Source of the DNA: Calvatia gigantea
Taxonomy: Eukaryota > Basidiomycota > Agaricomycetes > Agaricales > Lycoperdaceae
Length of the DNA stretch: 64,000 nt
Direction of reading: 5' to 3'
NCBI GenBank assembly: GCA_025093985.1
Contig: JACAAK010000002.1
Coordinates: 1,054,001 to 1,118,000 of the forward strand
Positions 51,545 to 62,959 of this stretch are shown here, piece after piece. The notes beneath the pieces were generated by a model that saw nothing but the letters and a program-made list of their open reading frames with translations, did no database searches and was not told where the DNA came from. The number at the start of each line of letters is the position of its first letter. Within the stretch, counting starts at the first letter, position 1. Made by a program: the position numbers and the translations under genes.

Positions 51545-51983
51545 TGAACTTGTTCACCTTCCTCCTTGTTTGGTTATCCCTTCCCTTTCAACCTAAGCAA
51601 TATGTTTATAAGCGAACAGTTTATTATTATTTTTGTTAATGCTTAGTGGCTGATACATGTTCCCAAACATTGCCCGATCTACCTATGTTATCCAAGCAGA
51701 ATGCCTCATACGTAGTATGATATAATCTCGTAGGACATTGAATAATGATATCCGTAAATACATCCCTAACCGTGGGCGATATTTTTTTAGTTGTTTCTGA
51801 GGACAAAGTATGCGCCGTGTTGTAACGAAGTACAGACCTGAAGAAATGTTAATTTACCGTATCAACCCCCCTGGCATCCTTAGATTTGGCACCACATGGA
51901 TACTTCCACTTTGATAACGTCCCGCTGCACTATCCGCACTTCTAAACCACCTTGGTACGATCATACATCTAACTCGTTGCTCC
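51545..51983. other. Intergenic region between convergent GTR1 and Rap1-like genes
   Basis: 439 bp of shared 3' flank, AT-rich. No coding signal is supported. Confidence 0.6.
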
Positions 51984-54900
51984 TCAGTGCCGTTGCTTCC
52001 CCTGCTTCCGTGGACGCAAGCGCCGACGAGCAGCAACAATCTGAGCAGCCTTCGTACCACTCGGAGGTGTATACGGAGACTCCTTCAGTTCCTGTTCCAT
52101 CGATTGCTTTACGGCACTCGCACGAGTCCCGCTAATTGGGAATGAAACCAAATCGGAGCTGCTCGATGCGACTGACCCTCGACGAGATCGGTGTAACTGA
52201 GACTGTGAGGGAGACACCGGCTGCTTTTTAGGTGAATGGTTTTGAGACCCAGGAGATCGTGCAATGGAAGCAGACGGCCGAGGAAGCGTCCCAACCAAGG
52301 ACGGTGGCGATGACCCGAAAGACACACGTTGCGGGTTGGCCTGTTTCTGTATCGCTTGCGCAGTCCTTTTCTTGGGTTCACCAGGGGTTACACGCATCTG
52401 CGTTGGTTTCAAAATTGGAAGTGACTGCCGAGGACGGTTTTGATTTTGCCTCTGGAGAGGACTCGGGCTACCACTCCGGTAACTGTTGAATGGTTTACGC
52501 TGGCGGGGTGACGAGCCTGCCTCTGGCGAGGAATCATATAATGCCAGAACCTCCTGTGCGGTTTTTCCGGGTGTGTTGTGTGTAGTGGAAGGCGTTTGGA
52601 TCATTTGATTAATTTGGGCGTCGTCACTCTCAAGAGAAGGCTGGCGTGGGCGCCGGAGATCCAAACGTGCATCAGTGAATTTCTGCGGGATTTCATCGTC
52701 GGATTCGTCCAGTGGAATAAGGTCCTGCGCGTTCTCATCATCTCCTTGGTCACTGGGCGGGCCTTTGGACCCTTTTACCTTCACCCCCGGCGTTGGCTTG
52801 AACTTTGCAATCTCTTCTATGTTCAATTCTTGGTTGCCCTGAATCTCACCCTTCTCCTCTTCTTCCTCTTCCTCCTCTTCTCTCCTATGGATAATAAGCC
52901 TTTCACCTTCTCCCTCATCCTCAGTTTCTTCGCCAGCACGGCTCTCTTCGCCACTCTGCTCATCCTCCCCGGTGGAGGTCCCAGTAGCCGCGCCAAATAT
53001 GCCACTAGTATCATTTGGATCTGGCATCAGTATATCCATCACATTCTGCTCATCCTGCATCGTCTCGGTCAAGGTTGTAGAAACAATCTGACCCCGATTT
53101 CCCCTCGCTGTACTCTCTTCTCCCGCCTCCCGTGCCTCCTCGTATGTACCCCAAACGTCTTCCTCGCGCACATTCTCAAGTTCGCGTGTCTGTTCTTGTT
53201 CCAGTCCTCCCTCCTGCACAGGATCTAGGGGGACGTTGTTCCTCGGTACATTGGTTCTCCTTTTCCTTTTCTTCGCAGCCGGCAAGGCAGCGGGCTCGAT
53301 GGACCTCGATCTCGACCTCGTATTCCTGTACGGTGCCCACCCGACTTCTTGACTTTCATCCTCATCAGGAGCGGTAGGGCGACGAGAGGAATGCTTGCGA
53401 ACAGCTTTTAAGCTCCTCAAAGGCACGGGGATGGGTGACGACCTCTTGTGCGAGCTTTCGCGTGTGATGGAGGATTCTGCCAGCGCGTTAGAAGTACCTC
53501 CTAAAGGCAAGGGTACCAGCTCGACCGGGACTACCATCGAGCGCGATGAAGGTTCGGTTACGCTCGTAATTCCACTCCCCACACTAATCTTGTTCGCCAA
53601 GGGGGAGGCAATAAAGTTAGGACTACTGTGGACGACGTTGTGAAACGACGTGGATGGGTGAGCAGAGGGAGGAATAGTCAGATTGGAACTTCGGTTCGCT
53701 GGAGGAGTTGACGGGGGTATTATTGTAAGTGGGCTAGGTTGCTGAACCAATGTAGCTGTAGGTGCAGGAGTTTGATATACGCTCCTTTGTGACTGGGTCC
53801 GTGCGGGGCTGCGAACGGGCCACCGCGGTTGTGAAGGTCCCGGTTCAGGAGAGCCACGTTCCGGAACCGGACGGTAATGGTCCTCGAGTATGGCGGTCTT
53901 GCGACTGACTTCCTTCCCTTTTCCCTTATTTTGCGGTGAACTTCCAACGTGCGTGCGATCAGCGGAGGAGGGCTGGAAATGGGACTCCCGTTTCGGTGTA
54001 TTATAGACGGATGATGAGATATCTGAGCTGTCGATCCGACGTCGCTTGGAAGGTTTCATATCTTTCCCGGACGATTTGTGCGACGGCGACTTGGTGTCGA
54101 GGTCGCTATCTTTTTCGGACTCATAAGCAGAACTATCAGATATTTCAATGACCTCGCCATCATCGCGTTCGGCGTATTTAAGCGCCCGACTGGGGTTTTT
54201 GTTTCTACGACGGTTGAGGCCATAATATGCCGGTGGCTCAGGTGGGTAACGCAGAGCGTATTGTCTGATGATCGGATCGAGCTTATCCCGGTTCTTTTTG
54301 TACCGTTCGCGCCAGGATTCAATGGTATGTCTGTTCGCCCATTGAAGGTGCTTATTATTCCGTGCCTGTTTCTTGGGTGAGCAGAACCCACGACATAACG
54401 TCAACCAACTCACGGCGGACATGAGCTCCTTGTAGACTCCAGTTGAGGACCTACCACCGTTGGCCGGGTCCGGAATTCTCCGGGACAAATACCAGCATAA
54501 GTTATCATCGTCCTCTTTCGTGAAATTAGTACGCGACCTAGACTCAGGTCACGTCTTGAATCCTTTCAAGAATGCAGGACGCACCTTCCAACATAGCCAC
54601 CCATTCCCCGTTGTATCGGTATATCATGGAAAAAATCCTTGCGCCGAAGGCAGTCTTGAACAAATCTCATTGGTTCCACCACGATCTGCCGGTACTCTGG
54701 AACCCTGCTAATGGAGTAGAGGAGTTGTAAGTTTTCGGGAGTATCCTTCATTTTTTTCTCGTCGACTAAGACAGTATCAGCGCCTAAAGAAACGTCGAGG
54801 ACTTTCCCCCCGTGGTCCTATGTTCGAGTTGATGTGACGCATAACATACGTAGCGATGCGCTTACCGTAATATTGCGTATCAAGTTTTCCCGCTGAAATT

Positions 54901-54988
54901 CATTCCTGATACTCGGGTGGAGATAGAAAGTTACGGGTTTGCCTGGTTGGTATTGGAAGATTTCACGCTTCTGTTGCGCGTCGCCCAT
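51984..54988 (-). CDS. Rap1-like telomere protein (BRCT-like plus Rap1 Myb domain)
   Basis: Four exons: 54866-54988, 54585-54817, 54414-54537, 51984-54365; about 953 aa. N-terminal BRCT-like region: PGKPVTFYLHPSI, HGGKVLDVSLGADTVLVDE and PMRFVQDCLRRK. The Rap1-type Myb domain follows: RTNFTKEDDDNLCWYLSRRI, TGVYKELMSA, then QWANRHTIESWRERYKKNRDK. The remaining 700 residues are disordered: Ser/Pro-rich with a nuclear-type basic cluster (AAKKRKRRTN) and a Glu run (REEEEEEEEE-like, near 52850-52880). The C-terminus KAAQIVAARRRLRPRKQG is basic. The order BRCT-Myb matches fungal Rap1; telomere binding is inferred. The start at 54988 has a good context (GCCATGG). A plus-strand frame over the Glu-coding stretch is a shadow. 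Confidence 0.82.
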
Positions 54989-55176
54989 GGCGTGGAATTG
55001 GTTGTGCAACTCAGGGGCGAGAGGTAAGGAAACAAGATGTTATCCAATTAACAAACGGCGCTTCGGTCACGTGACTTTGACCTGACATGATATTGGAATC
55101 AATACTTATCCAAACTTCAAGCTTCAAGTCGACTTCTTGCACTTCAAAGCTTCAGGGCCCGGTAGGTATTCAGTAC

Positions 55177-57664
55177 TCAGTACTTATTTGGAGCACTTCG
55201 TGAAAATCCGTCGCGTGTGTGAGACCTTTGAAGGAGCAACAATTTCGTCAGGGAACACCACGAGCTCGAAGGCAAGCCGAACGTCTCAAGTTTGTCAGGG
55301 ATTGCTCCCGTACAATAAAAACAGGCATATCTGAAAAACTCCATCCAAATATGATACGAAGCCCAAACACGAGAGAAAATGAAGCACATATAGGACAGTA
55401 ACCAGTGTTCACGATCGAAAGATAGATAAGAGCCGAAGTTAGGGTGTTTCATGAGACCCAGACTGCGCAAATTAGTTAGGCTCAAACTACGAGTGAGCTT
55501 GGGGTAAAAAGGCGCACAGGCGAGAGATATGACCAGATATAAGGTGAGCAACCTAAGTTGATTGTTCAGTGACTTTGATTCTAAGCGAGAATCCAGTCAA
55601 GGTATACGTACATTACACCTTCCATATAGTTTGATTTTCCATCCCTAATGGGGAGTCAGGCCACATTAACTGGAATGATAATTGGGCTTACTGGATCAGT
55701 GTGTTTGTGAGGAGAACAGAGACAAAGAGCACCACAGTCTACGAAATTAAGGTCATGTCGAGGACGAGCAACAAATAATGGAGCTCACCTCGAAGTTTGA
55801 AAAGTAGAGTGTGAGATTGTGGCCAGTCCTGCACCAAGGGTTATGATAGCTCGAGACGGAAAAGCGAGATGACTTACAACCAGCCGACAATCACGAGTAA
55901 AGGAACGACGAACGCCGCGATTTGCTGGGCGACATTAAATACGAAGAACACGCAGGAGCCAGGAAACTTACAATAGAACTGCCAACACAGATACCAATGG
56001 TGAGTTCCATCTTGTCTTTCATGGCCATCCAGACAGAAGTAACGTGTTCTGCCGCGTTCGCCTAAGGGAAGCTTAACATGTAAGAATCAAATTGGTTGTG
56101 GGGCAGAACATACCACGATGGGTAAAAGAATCAACCCAATGAATGGTTTGGGGATGTGATAACGGTCGGCAGTTTCTTCGATGGAAGCAACCACTGAACT
56201 GAATCAGGAAAAAGGCTCAATCGATCAAGAAGAACAGGCCCACAATAATCTGCACAGAACGCAGTTACAACAGTCACAGTGAGGAGCCTAGAATGCCGTC
56301 AGCTCCCTCAGAAAGCTCAAGGGAGGCACAAAACCCACCCAACCGTGGCAGAAAGGAGATTCATCTTAGCCGGCTCCTTCTCTTCTTGAGTGGCTTGGCG
56401 AATGGGACGTCGCTGAGGAGATTGAGATCGACTCCGATTCCGCCCATGTTCGGCAGCACCCTCAGGAACAGGAGCGTTGACATCGTAGAGATAAGCGTGG
56501 GTTTTAAGCTAGAGGGTGGCATACATGTGAAATGAGCAGCGAACGAGCGACGACATTATCGGAATCACCTGGAAGTAGATGTAGATGACATAGACACCCA
56601 AAAGAAGCAGGGAAGTGCCTCGAGAGATAATAGCCAGCCCGGACTCATCTGTTGAAAACCCTCACAAAATGAAATCGTCAAAGCCTGAGGCTGCCTCACC
56701 TTCGTCCCCTACCGCAAAGTGGAAGGCAGCGGGAAGGACAAGGGCTGGAAACAATAAGTATCATTTTCCAAATGGGAACATGAACAGACTTACTGATACA
56801 AGCAAGAGTCATAAGCTGATGTGTTTCAACTATTGACCATGGAAACAGAATTTGAAAGACCTTACCGAACTTGAACTGGAAAAAGGTAAGCGAGGCAATC
56901 GATTTGTGGGGGCTGAATACGTACGCTTGTGCTGCGGTGACATGGAAATTACTTTCCTCCCTGACAGTACCAGCTTTTACATTTTCAGCAGTCCGTCAAA
57001 GTTATTAAGTACAGAGCTCACGAACCCGCAAGGAAGGAGCACCCAAGGACAAGTAATATATTGGATAAAATCGAACCAAGCATCTTTTGAAAGGTTCCCA
57101 TCCAATAATCAGATAATCCAAGACAAAAGAACTCACAGAAGTCTGAACAATGCGGATCTCATCTGCGCCCGAGGTTCAGAGACAAAGACCAGATTAAGGT
57201 AGGAATTTAACGCGCCTTGAAGCAAAGCCGCCACGCCAACGATAATCTCAACAGCATTGCCAAAAGACGCATTCAAGAGACCGGCAAGGGTATCTCCCAG
57301 TGAAAAAGACATTTGTTCGGTACATTCACCAAGAAGCTGTTTGCAAATGAGCACCCAAGAACGGTGTTGCGGTAGGATGTGCAGACGGGCAGACCTTCGC
57401 AAGAGGGACGATCGCAAGGAAGCTGAAAGTAAATCGAAGGGCGGCATCCCAGTTAAGATGGTGTGCAGTGATACTCAAAGGAACAAAGACAAGGAGGATA
57501 TTCAGATATGTTCCGCATATGAAGTATTTTATGGAACTGGACCAAGTAGGTTCCTGTTCAGTCTTGAACAACGAGATAAATCGCTGGCCGAGAGAAGGAT
57601 TTTGTATAGCAGAACCATTTGCATTAAGGAGCGGTGTTGTTTCCGAGGAGGGGGGAGAAGCCAT
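55177..57664 (-). CDS. VCX1: Vacuolar Ca2+/H+ antiporter (CAX family)
   Basis: Eighteen short exons: 57395-57664, 57216-57336, 57137-57162, 57022-57083, 56925-56960, 56866-56875, 56794-56815, 56700-56744, 56569-56648, 56339-56508, 56244-56287, 56114-56193, 55972-56061, 55878-55924, 55789-55828, 55692-55738, 55612-55644, 55177-55552. Both ion-selective repeats are intact: [20 protein letters not shown] and [18 protein letters not shown]. Other blocks: [84 protein letters not shown]. Exon 6 is 10 nt (codes ASSS with its neighbour). The intron at 57163-57215 begins GC (GCGCGT). The frame runs about 100 residues past the last predicted helix, much longer than usual for the family. Confidence 0.92.
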
Positions 57665-57813
57665 CGCGCATATACTTGAGCGCTGAGCAAAGGAATGTCA
57701 AGAGGCTAAGCGTGGGCCTTTATTCGGAATGTTGAAAGAAGGGAAGACCCCCAGGAACAGGAAGGCAGTGTAAAATGACGTCACGTGCACCACATCAGGA
57801 ATGTTGCCGAAGC

Positions 57814-58567
57814 CTATATTCGTATTTCGTCTGCATTGACCCCGAGAGGTCCTATCGACAAATGCAATGCATCGCCATACCTCTCCACCCTCCCTATATG
57901 TCCATCCCATTCAACCACAGAGACAGACGTATTTGGGCACGCAGCCAAGACCACTCCTTTTCTCGGTCGTATGCAACCGTTCTGGACCAGAGTCCTCACC
58001 AACGTGCCTATGAATCCTCCATGCGAAACCACCAGAACATTGTATGGTTCCTTTCGGCCTGGCAACGAGGCAGTCCATTGGACGACGTCCTTCTCCCACC
58101 AGTTCAAGGCCCGTTTGACGAACGATGATCCCATTTCGATTGTAGATCCTGTTCCTGATCTCTTGGCTTGCCCATAAACTTGTCCTTGAAGCTCACCCAG
58201 ATACTATCTGAAAGTCAGCGAGCTAGAACCCTTGTAATCTAAAAACAGCGCCTACACGTTCGCGCAGTTCCTTGCATTTCCGCAGCTCTAAGCCAGGCTG
58301 CCGCTCTAATATCGCATTCGCTGTCTGCAGAATGCATGATTAGCTCCCGTGTTCTGTTCTATAATCACGACTCACAGCTACGGCCCTACCCAGATCGCTC
58401 GATAGTGCAACGTCGAATCGAACAGCCTGGAGTGCACGAGCCACCAGTTTTGCCTGCTCCAACCCGTTTTCATTCAAGGGTATATCAAGTTGTCCTTGGA
58501 TGACTCTATTTCTGTTCGCCTCTGTCTCGCCATGTCGAACGAAATATACAATTGCCTGGGTAGTCAT
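57814..58567 (-). CDS. Histidine phosphatase / phosphoglycerate-mutase-like (TIGAR/SHB17-type)
   Basis: Three exons: 58376-58567, 58256-58324, 57814-58203; 216 aa. The phosphohistidine motif is FVRHGETEANRNRVIQGQLD. The second conserved block is SSDLGRAVATANAI, with ELRERYLGELQGQ next. The C-terminal catalytic His is in VVSHGGFIGTLVRTL. This arrangement with the fructose-2,6-bisphosphatase-like RHGET/LRER/VSHGG set fits small fungal histidine phosphatases acting on phosphosugars; the exact substrate is not inferable. The ATG at 58567 (MTTQAIVYFVRHG) is preferred over an upstream non-ATG codon of the same frame. Confidence 0.88.
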
Positions 58568-58927
58568 AGGCTCAAGCAAGGAAGGACAACCTGCCTCAAC
58601 TCGTGCCTCATGGAAAAACCGTGGCAAGGTCGAGAAGAGCTAGTGTTCTTACGTAAATAGTGTCACCTGGAGGCTGGGTCCCAAAAATGAGATCGACGAG
58701 TTTAGAAGCTGGAGTGGCAATATGGGTACCACGAGGACCATGACCGTTAGATGACTCACCCGCCAAGAAGCGCAGAAGTCGCCCATTGGGTACATTACTA
58801 AGAGGAAATAACAAAAGCTCAACAAAATGAGGTATGCGCTGTCTGACATTGCATTCTGATAAACTTGTGCGTCCTGCTCAACAACAAAATAAACTATTGA
58901 CTACCATAATACTATTCTCCTGGATTC

Positions 58928-61900
58928 TCAAAAGTGTCTAAGAATAGCACCGCTCATACTCCTGAAACGCTCTTCCGACGGGAAGGCGCTGAGGAGAGCA
59001 CTAAGGCACTGCCTGGCCTCCTCGACCTGGGTTTCTGTCAATGAATTTCCTGCACTCTCAGCCCCATATACCTGCACCGCACGCAAATCAGACGACACAG
59101 GGGGAAAGCACAACTGAGCTCTACATACGACATTTCCTAGAGCAACAAGGGTGCGATACGCAGCTTCTGAATCGCTAGTCTCCGAAGCCAAGAGCTGTTA
59201 ACATGGTTAGCGCGGGAGGGACCAGACATATATCATGATTACCCCAAGGACCAATGTTAGGTGTTGAGACTGGAGAGTGGTATCAATCGGTGTGTGGAGA
59301 ACAGCACAAGACACACTGTCAGGAGTTGAGGATTCCACCAGACTTCAAAAGGGGATTACACACTTGAACAAAACCGTCGCAAAGGCCACACGCTGGTTCT
59401 TATTCAGGAGCGTATACGGGACCTCACAAAGGGCTTCAAGGATCTAATAAAAAATTAAGCAAGTGTAAATTTTGCACGGCGGCGGAGCCACTCACTTGAC
59501 CGAACCATGATTCACCAAGATTAGTATCTTCTTGGATGGCATTTGACAGCGTGCGTAACGCGAGCAGTGTGTTGGTCTCCCTTGTTTGGGCACAGGCGAT
59601 GACCAAGGTACATTCCACTCCGATGCTTTGAGCAACGCTTTGAAGAAATCCTCCTTAAGGCCTGGTTCTTCAAATGTTTGAGGCGAAAATCCGATCAACA
59701 GGCGGCAGAGGTCAATCACTACGACATGACCACCATCAAAAAGGTGTTCTTTAAGGCAGAACTCTCGTACCGGGGAATAACTGCGATGAGGGCCAACGAT
59801 GGAGCAATTGGATAACAACATTGATGTGGTAGGGAGCAAGTGGTTGAGATGGCTGACGGGGTGAACTTGTAGCAACTTGAGCAAGGTACGTAAAAATCTC
59901 GCTTATGTAGGAATTCTCGTCAGAGGATATGGCAAGATTGGAAGTAGCCTGAGCTCGGGAGAATTGATGAGGCAGCGTTAGTGTAGAGATCGCATGGACC
60001 GACTCACAGATGCGCTCTTTAGAACATTATTGAATTGAGAAAGTTTCCCTTGCATGGCCGTCACATTCGCTTGCCTGAAGTTGAGAGGGGTATTCTGCCG
60101 AGCGTCACCAACTTGTGTGGAAAGTAAATGAGCAGTACGCACCACAGGTAGCAGGCCGGTAACAGCGCTAGACGGCGGAGGAGTCACCTGCGGTGCAGCA
60201 GTCGCTTGTAACGGGTTATAGCGTGATGCACCCGTGAATGGATCTCCAGAGGAAGGTGCAGAGGGAGTAGATTCGGTAGTTCCACCTGTACTTCGATAAC
60301 GTGAAGCACCCGTGAAAGGATCGACATATTCATCGCTTGGCCTTGCAACATTAGAACCCGTGCTAACATATCTGGATGCACCTGAAAAGAAAAAGTTCTT
60401 TTTCAGCTCTCGTTTGCGTTGAGAAATCTGGATAATAACCGGTGAACGGATCCACATGCTCGTTGTCCCTAGACCCTAGTTTCACACCAGAGGTGTTCTT
60501 CTCTATGAACTGGACAACTTGGTCAATGTATGTCGGGGAAATTTGGTTAGTTTGAAGGAATCTTTGTGCTGCAGCATAAGGGTTCTCTGGCCTCCGTTCA
60601 GTCAACATAATTTATGTCAAAAAAAACAGCAACCGCACCCGTGACATTGTATGGCAGTTTCAAAGGGGGTACTCCATCTTGGATGTCGACATCGAAAACA
60701 TAATCGTACTCCTTCCCCTCGTAGAGTTGCTTTCTCCCTGACCCGACGGCGTCCACCACGTCTCCAACTTTTTGCCACTTACGACTCGAACTATCCCACT
60801 ACACCAGCGGTCAGACATGCGGTCAGATCTCGGGGACTCGTCGGAACGCACCTGGTGGGCCTCAACGACGTCGTTTCTCTTGATCATCTTGATCTGTCCC
60901 TGCTTGTTGCCTGGGAAGTCGATGAGAAAAAGGGAGAAATGGAATAAACGATCCCATACCTGGAACTGCTAGTGCTTCTGGACCTGGTAGATCGCTCTTC
61001 CTCACGTCGCCGACTTGTTCGGGTGGCAGGGCTTGGGATGCAACTTGGGCCTCGTATTCCTTCAAGTCCTGTGCTGATGCCCACCGTTCTTCCGAAGCGC
61101 TGAAGATCCGGATAACGCCATCACTACATCCACTGACAATATCACCATTGGGCATGACAGACACAGCCCATACCGAGATAGCGGGATGGACGATGACCTG
61201 AGAACACTCATCGCCTGGGACGATCAGACCAGAGGATCCATCCTCATTTGTAGAGCTGGGACGTACCTTGCCAGATGCGGACAGTGCGATCTTCACCTGC
61301 TGACACAATATCACCCCCAGGTAGCACGGAGAGGCTGTAGACGAAGGAAGTATGCCCGGATAAAGTGTAAATCGAATCTCCCCCCAGTGTCCAAACGCGT
61401 ATCTCGCTATGATGGGTGAGAAGTTAACAAACTCGAAGACTTTAGTGATCATACCTATCGTTGGAGCATGATGCAAAACCAATATCTGGAATCAACGACA
61501 GGCCGCGCACGACATCTTGGTGGCCCCTGAACGTTTGAAGGGTCTTGTGCTTCTGCCACAGTTTAATAGTCCTGTCAGCAGAAGCTGTGATTCCCAATGT
61601 TAGGACAACCAGTGATTGACATCAAGAGGGGAGACACACCAGTCAAGAACTGATCCTCGTCGATCACTTTGACGTCCAGCACTGATTGCCCGTGTCCCTT
61701 CAAATCATATGCCAACTGGAAGCCAATCCAAACTTTTCCGGTCCTATGCGAAGTGAGATAGCCATTGTAGACTTAAATAAATAAAGGCTCACTTATCCCA
61801 CGAACCTGAGATAATTGATCCCCCAGGTGTAACGTCCAAAGCACAGACATTGGCCGTATGCCCAACAAGACTGAATGATGGCTCCTCCTTCGGCGAGTCC

Positions 61901-62277
61901 AGAGGGAAAATATTGATTACGGTATCCTGACCACCGGTCACGACGTAGCCTACAGATACGCGGGATCAGATATTTGGCATGTAAATGCATGGTATATGTC
62001 GCTACCACCTTTGGGTGCGTCTGGTGTGGGCGGTAAGTATGCTATGGAGTTCACATATTGGGGGCCAGGTCGAAAAACGGTCACAGGCGCAAATTGGCCG
62101 TCCTCAGACTTTTGCCATGAGATAGCCGTTGTATCACGCGACGCGGATAGGACGAGATCGTTCCGTGGCGCACTCAAACCGCGGACCTGGGGGGTGTAAG
62201 AATGATCGCGCTTGACAGAGCAGACAACTGACATCAGATGAATGCGCGGCCAGTGTCGCTGATAGCTTGTAAGGCAT
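58928..62277 (-). CDS. DOA1: DOA1/PLAA ubiquitin-binding WD40-PFU-PUL protein
   Basis: Cdc48 cofactor for ubiquitin turnover. First exons: 62233-62277, 62009-62186, 61793-61949, 61640-61743, 61455-61584, 61267-61406, 60960-61214, followed by about nine more down to 58928. The WD40 propeller starts MPYKLSATLAAHSSD and includes SWDKTGKVW, SADRTIKLWQ, DRTVRIWQ and GDIVSGCSDGVIRIF. The PFU domain runs from KRNDVVEAHQWD through YDYVFDVDIQDG to NPYAAAQRFLQ. Three DPFTGASRY repeats precede the PUL domain (FRQANVTAMQGKLSQFN ... VIDLCRLLIGFSPQTF ... CLSALLSAFPSEERF). At about 59584-59588 one base is missing between VPK and TRETNTLLALR. Confidence 0.93.
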
Positions 62278-62959
62278 CGGGAAGTGGGATGCGAGGAGGG
62301 ACGGGCAGGTGGTGCGTCGTCGAATAGGTTAAGTGGTTGGTGGTCAAGCCTTGGGTCAAGCCCAAGATTAGCTATTCGATTAGCTGCACATGTCCATTCA
62401 AACTAGGAATAACGTGATTTACCAAAACACAATTCATTGCTCAGCGTCCGTACTGCTTTATTGCCTACATGAAAGTCGAGAGCCTGGTAATACAACAAAA
62501 GATGTACGCCTCGCAAACGAGCCCAAGAACTGTAAGGCAGTAGGTGGGAGATACGGAGGTGTAAACTATGCCATGCACCATTAATTCATCTCCTGCGAGG
62601 GCCTCTCCGGTGCTAATCACCAGCCATAACGCGAGTTCCTAGTGACAGAAGGACCAGTGAGGGGATGAAGTTGTTGGTTTCAGCACGTGGTATTTTGTAG
62701 CGTTGTTTAGGGCCGGACGGCATCCAAATTTCGTAATTTACTACAGGTTGGTGATATAGAACATTTTGAAAGGCGAAAAGACCCGGGACGGATTGCGAAT
62801 ATATTGGTATCAAGTGTCCGACGTCTTTAATGGGGCGTTTCCGCGGGAGCAGCGCTTATGTTTCAAAGGGTGTGCGAAGTGGCTTGTAAAGCGAAACACA
62901 GTGAGGTGCGAAAGCTGCAAAGAACGGTCTTGAGAGCGACTGCTGCGTCAGTTAGCTGG
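62278..62959. other. Intergenic region, DOA1 to Hop1-like gene
   Basis: 682 bp with the DOA1 promoter and the 3' flank of the next gene. No coding signal is supported. Confidence 0.55.

Noticed and set aside
52578..53228. 216-codon plus-strand frame with hydrophobic runs
   Set aside because: It is antisense to the Glu-rich part of the Rap1-like gene (Glu codons read as Leu/Phe/Ser), with no independent start context or domain.
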